From positions 128,934 to 192,933 of the forward strand of contig SCFE01000048.1 of NCBI GenBank assembly GCA_004352715.1: DNA of 64,000 nucleotides, in the 5' to 3' direction. The translations under genes and the position numbers were made by a program. The DNA is from Hofstenia miamia (lineage: Eukaryota > Xenacoelomorpha > Acoela). The notes beneath the pieces were generated by a model. The model did not search any database, was not told the origin of the DNA, and worked only from the letters and a program-made list of their open reading frames with translations. This document shows positions 49,261 through 61,339 of the stretch, piece by piece (position 1 is the first letter of the stretch; every line of letters starts with the position of its first letter).

Positions 49261-50048
49261 TGGAAATGATAAAAAACATTCTGTTTAAGTTTTATCAGCC
49301 CTGCATTGTTGGCTGATGCAATACTTCTAACATCTTAATTCTGTTTCCTACAAGCAACGGGCGTTTCTAAAATACCTATAATTGAGCTGTGCAGTAATAA
49401 TATTTCTGAAGTTAAGTGGACTAAAATGGCGCTCACGTTCAGAAGAGCTTCCTTGTATGATAAATGATTGTTTTGCCATGCAAGTTAGCAGGGTTTTCAT
49501 CCCACCATCTGAGTAAATCAAAGGTATCTCAGTCAGGCGTTGGTTCAGATTTGTACTGATTTAACTCATTTGTGAGGCTAGCCATCAGAACTGTATCATC
49601 ATTTTCTACTGTTGACATATGCATTGTGGGCTTAGTATCGAACCAATTAAAGGGATCTTTCTATATATTTTCAGAGGAGCAATTTAACTTGCAGCTGAAA
49701 ATCTAAAGTGTGAGGAGGCATTTTCGATGCACCACCATAGTAACTCTTCAGCTTGAATGTGGAGTATCCTCTATCATCCATGTTGGTCACAAAACCAAAT
49801 GAAGTCATTGTTGGGTAAAGGAATAACGCAGTTACAAGCATGACCCAATAGCTAAGATCTCTTACAGATGCTAGAGAAGGCTACACCAGATATTAACTTT
49901 CTTTTCAGTGTACAGGTAATAATTTCTTATGAATGATAGCCTGTATTTATAATAAATGTGCTATAATTGGCTGTTATCGTTAAATATCAGTAAAAATTAC
50001 CAGTGGTTCAATTATCTTGTCCGACACTATATATACATATATATGCAT

Positions 50049-50056
<8 letters not shown>

Positions 50057-50094
<38 letters not shown>

Positions 50095-50238
50095 TGTAGC
50101 ACGGAAGTGCGCTGATTAAGAGAATGCGACTATTTCTCTATTTACATGTGCTTTGGTGTCTTATATATACACTACATATTAAGAATATGTACAAACAACT
50201 AGTAACTAAGAATACGAACCAATATCTGCCGATGTTAC

Positions 50239-50273
<35 letters not shown>

Positions 50274-50321
50274 TATATGTATATATATGTATATATATTA
50301 TATATATATATATACATATAT
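50057..50321. repeat. (TA)n / (TATG)n microsatellite cluster
   Basis: TA runs at 50057-50091 and 50239-50321, the second interrupted by TATGTATA units. ORFs through it (poly Tyr-Ile) are low-complexity artefacts. Confidence 0.9.
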
Positions 50322-50805
50322 CCTACCATTTTGACCCGTACTTTGCTCGGGAAATACATACAAAACAGCAGAAAATTTTCCCTGGATATTGTCCATCCCA
50401 ATATAAGCTATTCCTACAAAAACTGGGAAATTTTCTCTAAGTACCTGTGCAAACAGGGAAATTCTCCCTAAAACTGAGAAAGCTGTTAAACAGGAACTAT
50501 GAAATGCAAATTATACAAAGAAAGAAATGAAGCATGGAAACATTTAAATCAATAATTAGTTCACTAATTAAGTCATTGATTAAATGTGCCTAAAACTTCA
50601 GGAGGTCATGAGGGTTACAAAATATATGATGTTGGTACCTCTAAAGCGTATTTTATGCTATTTCCTGGAAACTTCGTAAAATTCCTGGAATTCCCAATTT
50701 ATTCTTAGAATATACAACAGATTCATTGAGCGAATCCAATTTACACAACTTTAGATTTACTCACAATACATTTTCACTGAAAAAGAACTATCTTTTATAG
50801 TTTGA

Positions 50806-51787
50806 AATGTGGTCCGTGATAGTGAAATTTCACCAACAAAGCGTGTTGAAATTCATATCATGTACGAGGAGGGGTACAATTATCGCACTATAGTTGTTAG
50901 AATGGGCGTGTCAGTATCTTCGGCATCCAGAAGTATTATTCGCTATCAGCAACTGCAAAATTTTTCCTCTCGCAAACGGTCAAGAAGACCAAAGTGACAA
51001 CCCCTCAGACTGACTGTCTCATTCACCGTTACGTCGTCAATCAACCATTTTCTTCAACTTCTGAAGTCAAAGCAAATCTAGGTGAGGTAGTGCAGAATGT
51101 ATCAACATGAACCATTAAGCGTCGATTGAATACTACATTTGACCTTTCATCGTACAAACCGGCAGCCAAACACTGATTGTTTTCAAAAAACATTCGAGAC
51201 CGATTGCGATTATCCAGGCAATACCAAAACTGCACCCCTGAGATGTGGCATCAAGTAATGTTTAGTGACGAATCCAAGATTTACCAGTTTACATCATACC
51301 GGCCAAACGTTCGACGACCAAGAAACCAAAGATTCAACACGCATTACACGCAATAAACTGTCCGCTTAGAAACTTCTGTGATGATTTGGGGTGCTATAAC
51401 TGCATATGGGCGTGCTGGTCTGCATTTTGTTCCTCACAACGAGACAGTCACAGCCAAGGCCTAACTCAAAGTAATTCAGAAGAAAGTTCCCATGTTTATG
51501 CTGCTTTGCAGAACATCTGTACTACAACAATATGGTGCTCCTTGCCACAGCGCCAAAGCTGTGAAACAGTGGATTGCATCACAAGATTTTTGCTGCTTGA
51601 GAACTGTCCGGGAAATTCCCCAGACCTCAACGTCATAGAAAATTGCTGGCATCACATCAAAAACTGTCTGAGGAAGCGCCAATGCACATCAATCGACGAT
51701 CTGAAGTACCAAATTAAAGTGGTATGGTGCACAGAGATTACTGATGATTATTGTAGAAAAATGAAAATGTCAAAGTTGAGAAAGTAA
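50806..51787 (+). pseudogene. Tc1-like transposase remnant
   Basis: The N-terminus 50809-50997 reads SEISPTKRVEIHIMYEEGYN, then VVRMGVSVSSASRSIIRYQQ and SSRKRSRRPK, a clear Tc1-type helix-turn-helix with GRPK-like linker. After frame changes come EMWHQVMFSDESKIYQFTSY (first Asp at 51267), SVMIWGAITAYGRAGLHFV, and LQQYGAPCHSAKAVKQW, where the second Asp is Tyr (TAT at 51531). NSPDLNVIENCWHHIKN (Glu at 51638) follows. The Tyr substitution plus frameshifts and stops make it inactive. It differs in sequence from the other three Tc1 copies, so it represents a separate lineage. Confidence 0.88.
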
Positions 51788-52741
51788 TAAATGCGGATAA
51801 CTTAATGCCGCATATTTTCGAAGATTTCAAAATTATTAGGAGGTAAATTATAAAGTTATCGAAAAAATGGATTTAAAGCTAGTAAGCATAAATCATTTAT
51901 ACTGTCATTAATATATATGGTTTGGAAAACGAATTTGTAAAAGACGTATGCTTATATTTCATTATACTAATTACTATACTTTCCTTGAAAATTAATTTAT
52001 GCAGTCACATTGATTTTTGTCATTACTTTCATCAATAGATCATCCATGGTCATCATTTGAAGGAACAGCAGCCCCTTTTTATTTAAAAACTTAGCGCGTG
52101 ATATAATTATCGTAGTGCTAATTTATGCAGATTGCAACAGTTTTGTTAAAAAAATTAACAAAAATTTTCACTTCTTAGTAATTTTTCTTAAATTGGAAAT
52201 TTCTGCCATTCTCTACAGTGGAAAATTGAAGAAATTTGTAAATCTTTAGAAATGGACATATCTAGGTGTAAATAAGCTCCCCTATTATGATAAACATTTG
52301 TGCTGCTCCTGAATTACTTGAAAATAATATCTATGTTTCAATGATAAAAATTATATTTAAAAGCATTCAAAGTATCCCCAAACTTCTTGTTCAGATAATA
52401 TGCAGAGCTCGAACTATCTCCACTGCTTTTTAGATCACACAAGCTCCTACAAGAGTTTGCGAGTGGTTGGGATTTCAATAGTGAATGAATCTGATAGTAC
52501 TCCTCTCTCCTAGGGTGTTTTTGGATTTTGGATATCTTTATTAGTTATAGGTATATACATTTTTTTAAGGATGCCATTACTGTTGTAGAAAAATACTCGG
52601 TTCCTTAATATTAAAATTGTTTTAGGCCCACTTATATTATATTCAATTATATGTATAGAATTATTTTTTTAAAAAAATTCAATTTAACATTGTTGTGAAG
52701 TACAAGGCCTCCATGACTACATTAACCAGGATTTGTAAGCT

Positions 52742-53010
52742 CAGAAAGGCTAATAAAATTTAACCTATTGAAAAACTTGAAATAAATCATCAATTTTTGC
52801 ATATATAAAATTGAATGTAATGACTGCATCAACAGAATGACGTCATCAAATATTTAATCTTTTAANNNNNNNNNNNNNNNNNNNNNCAGAAAGGCTAATA
52901 AAATTTAACCTATTGAAAAACTTGAAATAAATCATCAATTTTTGCATATATAAAATTGAATGTAATGACTGCATCAACAGAATGACGTCATCAAATATTT
53001 AATCTTTTAA
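52742..53010. repeat. 124-bp direct duplication around a 21-N gap
   Basis: 52742-52865 and 52887-53010 appear identical (CAGAAAGGCTAATAAAATTT to AATCTTTTAA) and are separated only by N at 52866-52886. Probably an unmerged overlap. Confidence 0.9.
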
Positions 53011-53012
53011 AG

Positions 53013-53296
53013 CTGGGGTGTGTAACTGGCTTCCCGCGGGTGACAATTCGGCCTCTGGTAACATCTGTTATATTACTTATGACACTATTTATTGTCTTTT
53101 TCAGAAGTGATACCATAAACCTAATCTAAGATCAGTCATATTTCCATTATTAATTTAAATGCGGTTTTGTTTGTATGTATATATGTCGACATTCAAGTTT
53201 ATTTTCCGGTAATGAACAAAATGTGAGAGATTCTATCTCTCCATGTGTTCAAAATTTTTTACAAAACTTTCTTACAAATAATGTTGCCCACCCTTG
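53013..53296. mobile_element. hAT-type miniature element
   Basis: The left end CTGGGGTGTGTAACTGGC and the right end GTTGCCCACCCTTG are imperfect inverted repeats of the 'CARGGGTGkSCAAC' kind found in hAT elements. The CCCGCGGG just inside the left end is also typical. The 8-bp flanks TTTTAAAG and TTGTAGAG agree at 6 of 8 positions. 284 bp, no ORF. Confidence 0.6.
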
Positions 53297-53667
53297 TTGT
53301 AGAGGAAGCATTGTTTGATAAAGTCCATAGTTTCATAGCAAAATAATTAGTAGAAAAACATATTTTAAGAGGGACGCTAAATCTATCCCCCTTTGAGTTG
53401 AACAGACAAAAACAACACGTGCACATTGAGTTAATATATCACAAGTTAATTGCTTACGATACAGACTTTTAAAATCAATGGAATTTCTAAATAGATTTTA
53501 TAGTGTTACAGAAGAGCCTTTCAATTGTGATAAGAGATGAACATATTAGAACCAAGCCCGACCTATTTAAATTAACGCTGTTTATATTATCTTTATAAAA
53601 CAACTTAATAATTTTTTTTGTTTTGCTAGAACAATTTTTGGTGTGCAAGAAGTTAATAGAAAATACA

Positions 53668-53945
53668 TTGAAATGGAAAGGATGATTTTATTTTAGAGGA
53701 ACATAACCATTACCTATGTAAGAATCTAAATTTCACTTTTCCAAACATAACTTATATTTATAGGTTTTTTTAAATTGAAGGGATAATTTTATTTTAGAGG
53801 AATATAATGATTGCCTATATAAGAATTTTATTTTATTTTTCAACACAGTTGATATTTACAGGTTTTTTTGAAATGGAAAAAATAATATATTTTAGAAGAA
53901 TATAACCATTTCCTATATAAGAATTGAAATTATATTTTTCCAAGG
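53668..53945. repeat. ~100-bp minisatellite, three diverged copies
   Basis: A unit with GAAATGGAA..GATAATTTTATTTTAGAGGAA, then CCTATATAAGAATT and TTATATTTATAGGTTTTTTT recurs with register points at 53671, 53772 and 53871. Copies differ at many sites, so the array is old. Confidence 0.85.
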
Positions 53946-56074
53946 GCCTATGTCCAAGTCCATCCACATCTTTTTAGCCATGTATTGGGATTGAGCCATT
54001 AACTTTTAACCAAATTTTGCAGACAAATTCGTTGCCAAGAATTGTTGATTACTGGTAAATTTTTTTCACTAAGCAAAATTAAGCTTTACTCCCAGTATAA
54101 ATGGCCCTCAAAGTTTTCACATTTACAGTCAATAAGCGTAAGTATTGCGTAGGGCACTTTTAAAGTCAAAATCAGTAAGCTTAGAAATTTGCATCACAAA
54201 TTGCACTCTCAATATTTAATGCATTTCAAATATTTCTTTTTCAATAATTGCAAATCTGTTTAAACTTTATCCTGAATAACGAATTTTTGGAATTGGGCAA
54301 CGCGCGCCTGAGATAATAGGTTTTCAATTTTAAAAATGTGTAATTGATTCCAAATTTGATTAAATTTATTACGCGGCAAGTTTTAATGATATCGATTTCT
54401 GACAAATTGAAAATTGGGCGCTAGACAATCTATTATAAATACATATAAAAAATTATCAAATTTGTCAAGACTTTGGAGCCAAAGTCTTAAAATATAAATT
54501 TAATATTAAGTCACTTTGCTATATTAATAGTTACTGTAAAAGTATGAATCCAAGTGTAAGATATTAGACAATGTGCATTCAAAAACCACAAGAAATGTGA
54601 ATTTACAAAGAGCCTAAAATTTTGATATGTGTAAATTGACTAAAGAAAGATTTTATGCAATTGATTAATTTACCTCCGTAGTAATTTTGTCAAATTTCAA
54701 ATTAGTTATTTTAAAAATTGATAACAACATGAAAAGGATGACTTTGTATATCAAAAGTTTTCAATTTTTAATCTACTAACACAAAATATTGTATTTTCAG
54801 TTATCTGTTCTTGGAACATATTTTTGCCTATCTTATTTAACTAGCTATTTAAAGTATATTTTGTACAAAGTAATTGTTTTAATAATTTTACTAGAAGTTA
54901 GAATAACACAAACCGTGTCATTACATGAAAGAAATTTGATATAAAATTGATGTATAAAAACTTAGAAATTTCACTCTGTTGATAACGCTAAATTTATATG
55001 TTCTTAGATGCAGATCAAATAGTAGCATTATTTCAATCACTGCAATTAACATGCTATTTGATAAGGGATGAATAATAGAATTATAAATTAAGAATTGAAA
55101 CCATTGACACCGCCCCTACTCGGTGAGAGCTCTGTTAGAATCCAACCAACAATTAGCTGGTGAAAGTCATTGGTTTTTATTGAAATAATTTTAGTTTTTT
55201 CAAAAAAAACTAATAATTCTCCTAAGTCACAATAAAGTTTTATCAATACTAAAAAACGAACTTTTCATTGAGAAACTATTAATACTTTCAAATATTTCCA
55301 GCATAAATATTCATCATTAAGTTTTCTAAAGCGGGACTCAATATCCCAAGATTTCGAAATTTCTTATTAGCTCTGGAGTGAATTGCTTGTAAATGTGGAC
55401 TCAATGTTTTGTGTCTTGAAAGTTTTAGGGTCACGATCTCAATGGATGCAAATTTCTTGATTTAAGTTCACAGGAAATTTTTTCCTTCTATATAATTCAT
55501 CATCTATCTGAACATAAGCTAAGATGTATCATCTAAAGTAAAATGTATGTTGCAATTTAATCTGCTACAGTTTTCCAAAAAGCAAATTCGTACAGCTTAT
55601 TTAATTGAAATGCAAATAAAATTGAATTGAACATTGTCATAATGGTAAATGGTATATATTATTTTACTAATGTAGGGATGGGTTTACAGCTTATCAATGA
55701 ATATAATAGCTTTCAATTGAAAATGACATGTTGCTGTTGATACTGCGTTTACAGCGTTTCAATTTGTTTTGCTGATTTTTTATTCAGACAATGCACTTCA
55801 AAATTAGTAAAAATTACTAACTTATAACAATCACTTGAAGTTTCGAAGAATCTATGTAAATTACAGTGCCTAAGAAATAACAATGGAAGAATAAAAATGC
55901 TGCATCCCCTAATTATATAATTAGAGTAACGTGTTTTGGTGAAGTTAGATCAAATTATTAGTTCATAAGCTTAGGCCCTCTAAGCAGCATTTCTGAGCAC
56001 ATCTCTACATACATATATTATTTGCTAATTAAAAGAGAACAAACTACATAAACAACAATATAAAATATCCGAAG

Positions 56075-56078
<4 letters not shown>
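53946..56078. other. no supported gene
   Basis: AT-rich, without ORFs or splice-linked frames that I could support. Confidence 0.6.
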
Positions 56079-56079
<1 letters not shown>

Positions 56080-56121
<42 letters not shown>

Positions 56122-56278
56122 TTCACTTGTNNNNNNNNNNNNNNNNNNNNNNNNNNNNNNNNNNNNNNNNNNNNNNNNNNNNNNNNNNNNNNNNNNNNNN
56201 NNNNNNNNNNNNNNNNNNNNNNNNNNNNNNNNNNNNNNNNNNNNNNNNNNNNNNNNNNNNNNNNNNNNNNNNNNNNNN
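56080..56278. other. (TA)n run and 148-N gap
   Basis: TA repeats at 56080-56121 run into N at 56131-56278. The flanks on both sides contain TATATTT..TTCACTTGT, so the gap may hide a repeat overlap. ORFs here are artefacts. Confidence 0.9.
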
Positions 56279-56316
56279 TATATTTATATTCACTTGTCAA
56301 CTAGCCGATCTTCTAA

Positions 56317-56352
56317 CGAGCCGAGCCGAGCCGACCCGAGCCGAGCCGAGCT
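56317..56352. repeat. (GAGCC)n pentamer repeat
   Basis: About seven near-perfect GAGCC units with one GACCC variant, strikingly GC-rich in an AT-rich setting. Confidence 0.85.
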
Positions 56353-57065
56353 TGAGCACAGTATTTGATAGACAACGAGTCCAAAACGAGCCTATTTTAT
56401 GGAAGCAAGTTTATAATTTTGCTTGTTAATTTGATTATGCAGATTTTTCTTATTTATTATTTAGCATGACTTTCTTTTGTGAACATATTACATTTCACGG
56501 GGCACATATGAATCAATTTACTATTTTGCTAGTGTGCTTTTGAATGAGACCAAGTGATTACAAGCATATCATAAAAATTATGTTACTTCTAAATCTACAT
56601 GTTTAAGTGCATATAAAGAACAAAGAAATGAATACATCGAAAAAAACTTGAAAGTTTTTGAAATATTATTTATTATTTTAATATGATATCAATTCAAAAT
56701 AACTGTCTTAAATTAATGCGAACATTTCTTGTTCTTTGTAAAAATGAATTCTTATTATTAATTTCTCAGCATTCTATTTATTTGAAATTCTATTCTTTTA
56801 AAATATTTTAAAATATTTATTGCTAATGATTACCTGCTGACATAAGATAAAATTTCTCTATTTTACATATTAATTGGTTGTTAATTAGAATTTGCGAAGT
56901 AGCACATTACGACCTCTTAACGATGCGACTAACACTAATTAAATACTTCTACAATAGAGTTTTTATCAATTAGTATCAATTATCTGTTATTTATAATTTT
57001 CAACCACCCAATCAAATCATTAAGTCGGTTTAACATGGTTATAGTGGAGTTATTTGAAATTCATT

Positions 57066-57266
57066 GTAGATATTTCCAGGAAAAAAGACTTTCGAGATTT
57101 GGAGCAGTCACAGAGATTATATCTTACAATTCAAATACTTTTGATAACTTAATGAAGAATTCAGCAGTGTTTGAAATTGTTTAACATGAAAATAGAAATT
57201 AAATCAATAGTTTAATTGAGTTAGAAAAATTCAGAAGATTATCAAAATTCTTGAAATATAATAATA
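57066..57266. repeat. 201-bp block identical to 48140-48340
   Basis: See the partner block. Here the left flank is unique sequence (AAATTCATT) with no N, so this copy is more likely the true location. Confidence 0.9.
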
Positions 57267-57290
57267 ATAATATATATATATATATATATA

Positions 57291-59567
57291 CATTCTTCTA
57301 AACCAAAATTGAGATTTTAAATAAATCTAGTATTTTTAAATGAACATGGTCTACAAAGGGTAAAATCATAGCTTATATTTAAATACATAATAAAGCAGCA
57401 AATGCATTTTTAATTAGTACTTTTAAATATTGATTCTTTCGTCTATGAAGCAACTGTTGCTTAACTGCTTAGATTATTAAGATAATTATTAATTTTGCAA
57501 ATGAACACCATTGCTAATAAATATTATTCACTGCTTTAAATATTTCATCCAATTATCATATGTTAGAAATAAAATGTGAAAAATGAAATCTCAAACTATA
57601 TTAATTTCTCTTTTTGATTTATGTAACAACGTTTAAATCTTAGATAATTTTAAAAAGAAATTGAAAGGCCTTGTTCTCTTAATATTTGAATTCACATTCC
57701 ATTTTGATAATTTTCATTTAACTTACATAGCCTACAACTTCGATCCAATATCCCAACAAAGCACGCAAACTTAAATAGTAATACAAAATAATTAACAATA
57801 TAAGCTAATAATATCAAGTACCGATGAAAAAAGGATGATAGCACTTTATTAAATGTGGGAACCATCTAATGTTATTACAATGAAAGAACATGAAAACATA
57901 TCTCTATGTGAAAAATTTATGCTTTGTAGGGCTTGTAGGAGAACTAGTATATATGTGCTAATTAAATAGATTGTGTTCTTTATATACTTGAAGTCAACAT
58001 ATAGTGACTTAACACTTCTCACAAAAAAATCCTGAAAAAGAGGTCAACTCATTTGCACAAACAGACATTAATTTTTTTCAAAGCTTTAATTAGCTACTTA
58101 AAACACATTCAAAGTCTTTGATGGTAACACTACTACTTTGATTTTAATCGCTGCTAATTAGTTGCTAAAATGATTATTTTCATGGAACATTACGTCAATG
58201 TAGGCAATAACGCTTAATATAAATTCAATATATTTCTTAAATATAATTTAAGTCATTGAATAGTTTTTCAAATTAGTTGATACTTTTACAGTAAGACGAT
58301 TTGTCGACATTAATTAAAATGAACAAAATATTTGTGCTTCTGATATTTTGCTAAACTAAAAAATATTTTTTGAGTAAAGCAAATACTACTTTAAAGAAAA
58401 TTTAAAATTACAACAAATTGAATTTCTTCCAAGGATCTGCAGTAAGAATAAAAACGAATATATGAAATAATCTTTATTGATTTTTTCGATTCGGTTTTCA
58501 ATACTTTATATTGTCATATAGATTCACAAGTAACACTTATAGCGTTCGCTTCTAATTTCAATGTAACAATTGCTTTAAAATATTTTAACTTTGTTTTAAA
58601 TTTGTGGGAATGAAATAGTCCCCTCATTATAGCATTCAAATAGGCATTATTCAATTCAAAAGTTCTACAACCCTGGAATCTTTAGAAATCATTTTAAAGG
58701 AATTTTGTTAATAAGATCAATTTTACAATTTGGGTATATTTTCCAAGTATTATGCAAAAATTGCAAATACAATGAAAATTACTTCATTAGTATCATTGCC
58801 ATTTCTGAGAAATTCTTAATAACGATATATTACATTTACTACATAGGTCCTTAAACAAACATGTTCACATGCAGAGATAGTCAAAGGCTAATAAGGCATT
58901 TGTTTGATTTTAATGTTAACTCTGCCTTTTCTCTCAATGGTAAATTTGCTCAAAATTTACTATTTTTTATGTATACTTTGTCATTGAAGATACATACGTA
59001 AAGAAGCTTCTGAAAAATTATGAAAGATAAAATTTGGAGAATATTTGGTTTTATATTATTATTTAAAAATGATGCTTTTATAATATTTTCAAACAACGAT
59101 TTTTAGAATTGATTTTTTTCTAATAGTTTTTCTACTTCCTTTACTTAAATGATCACTTAGGTCAACTTATTATGACTTTGCAATGAATAGGACATTTTGT
59201 AAGGACAAAGAATATACACATGCTTTTTTGGGATTACTTTTGAATTGCTATATGACAGCTAGCGTTAAACTGCCAAAGTTTTTTGCAAAGAGCAAACCGT
59301 TTTGCTACATTTTCATACAATTTCTACAGGATTATTATGGAATTTAGAAATCCTAGCATATAGACGCATGTTTTTGGGATCGTGATTGAATATAATATTG
59401 ACAATTTGTACTGAGTTGTATTGCTGTGCTTCACGTTCTTAATAAACGAACAACTTTTTATCAAATATTCGTCTTGAATTATTTCCATACATAATTTTCA
59501 ATTAATCATGAGCTCTAAAGTCCATAGTAGCAACAGCTAACTTTAACTGTTATTTTTGTTTTGATAG
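57291..59567. other. no supported gene
   Basis: AT-rich; no recognisable coding frames. Confidence 0.55.
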
Positions 59568-60850
59568 AACTCCCATTGAGGAGGAAAGTCAAATTCCACA
59601 ACCAAAGGAAACCTCAGGTACGTTTTAAACGTGCGAAGACTCGTTTATTATTCTCTAAACGTACGGTTCGGGTATTTTTTTACCATTAAATGCATTCGAA
59701 AGATTAAGAGAAAAATGAAAGCGAAGCCATTCATCAATCCCGTGGTGATTTCAGATTATACATATCTTTATTATTTCGTGTGTTGCATTGTAAGAGTTAA
59801 ACTTTTTTGCCAAAAATCATAACAAAATTTAAAAATTCCTAGACAGATTAAGGTTCAGTTATGTAAAAATGTAGACTTCACTAGAATTTCTCTGCAGAGT
59901 TTGTCAGTACATTCATACATAACTTTTATTTATTACAAACTTAAATGTTGGAAGAATTATCTTTATGTACAGGAGGATATAAATTACCAGTTGAAATCAT
60001 CTTGTCAAACGATGTTTATTAATATGTATTCTATATATTGCGTAATCTTTTCAGCAAATAGTAAAATTTATCCTTCAACTACATAATGTAATTTGTAGAA
60101 TGCCTTAAGATGGGTATTTACGTGCGATATTAAATAAAACGCATAAAAACAAAACCATTAGCGCTTCGAAATACAAAAAACTGTCATGAAGTTTGCATTT
60201 TGTTCAATGCTTATGACGTAAAGATATCTCCATTTTAACATATTATTCAGTTTTCACAATGATTCAAGTGGTGACGGTTGAATTCATTCAATAATGTAAG
60301 GTATTTTTGCATTTTAAAAAATTAATATTACTAACTTTGTTCCATGTGATTACAAAATAATATACAAATTTCACAATGTTTTTACACGTTTAACATTTTT
60401 GCTAACAAAAATTAGACTTGATGAAAATCAATTTTTAAAGGAGAATTATTTCTAGTCACACATCAATCTGAAAGCATCGTGGAGAAAATAAATCCAAAAA
60501 ACAAAACTTAAAACATAACAAAATCTAAGGTCAATTTCTTCTTTCACATTATTTGATTAATAACCTTTTTTGGAATATAATTTTGAGATCTATGCATTTA
60601 GAAACGTAAAGTTGAGGTGTATGCAAAGTCAAAACGTTATGCAAAACCAATATTTGTCAAATGTGTTAAAAAATGTACTAGTGAAACCATAACAAAAGGA
60701 AACACTTCAGATGAATTAAAACCCGTAGCAATACATCAAAATCTGAAGCTAAATCTAGTAATAAATATACATATTTTAGACTCTCAAATCGTGGAAAAAA
60801 TGCTTGGAAATCCGAAATATATTGGCATTCTCTCCAATGCTATGTCTTAG
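59568..60850 (+). CDS. weak two-exon gene candidate, basic protein of unknown function
   Basis: A 50-nt exon-like segment (59568-59617) lies between GTTTTGATAG and a good donor CAG|GTACGT. A second segment starts after CATTTAG at 60602 in phase 0 (KRKVEVYAKSKRYAKPIFVK, CVKKCTSE..., to a stop at 60848-60850). Joined in phase the first reads LPLRRKVKFHNQRKPQ. The alternative frame of the first exon (TPIEEESQIPQPKETS) looks as protein-like but cannot join this second exon. No start exon and no domain were found. The second exon is partly duplicated at 61071-61266. Confidence 0.25.
60482..60799 (+). repeat. ~317-bp block, first copy of a tandem duplication
   Basis: Matches 60951-61266 with only a handful of differences (for example GTTGAGG versus GTTCAGG, ATGCATTTAG versus ATCATTTAG). 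Confidence 0.9.
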
Positions 60851-60950
60851 AAACTCTAACAAGATCAGATTTATTTTTAAATATTCTCAATCTCTATATG
60901 ATTTTAAAACTTTTAATAGGGAAATTAAGTTTAAATCCGGTTTTCCTATA

Positions 60951-61266
60951 GAGAAAATAAATCCAAAAAACAAAACTTAAAACATTACAAAATCTAATGT
61001 CAATTTCTTCTTTCACATTATTTGATTAACAACCTTTTTTGGAATATAATTTTGAGATCTATCATTTAGAAACGTAAAGTTCAGGTGTATGCAAAGTCAA
61101 AACGTTATGCAAAACCAATATTTGTCAAATGTGTTAAAAAATGTACTAGTGAAACCATAACAAAAGGAAACACTTCAGATGAATTAAAACCCGTAGCAAT
61201 ACATCAAAATCTGAAGCTAAATCTAGTAATAAATATACATATTTTAGACTCTCAAATCGTGGAAAA
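60951..61266 (+). repeat. ~317-bp block, second copy, ending at a single N
   Basis: Stops at N 61267, and the sequence after the N (CGGTTTTCCTA) repeats 60938-60948. This is what two haplotypes placed in series would look like. Confidence 0.9.
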
Positions 61267-61339
61267 ANCGGTTTTCCTAATTGCATATTGCGAGATATAT
61301 ATTTTATATTTGAATACAATGAGTAAATCGCCTTGAAAA

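Noticed and set aside
50124-50471. 115-codon ORF with poly Tyr-Ile
   Set aside because: Driven by the (TA)n tract; low complexity.
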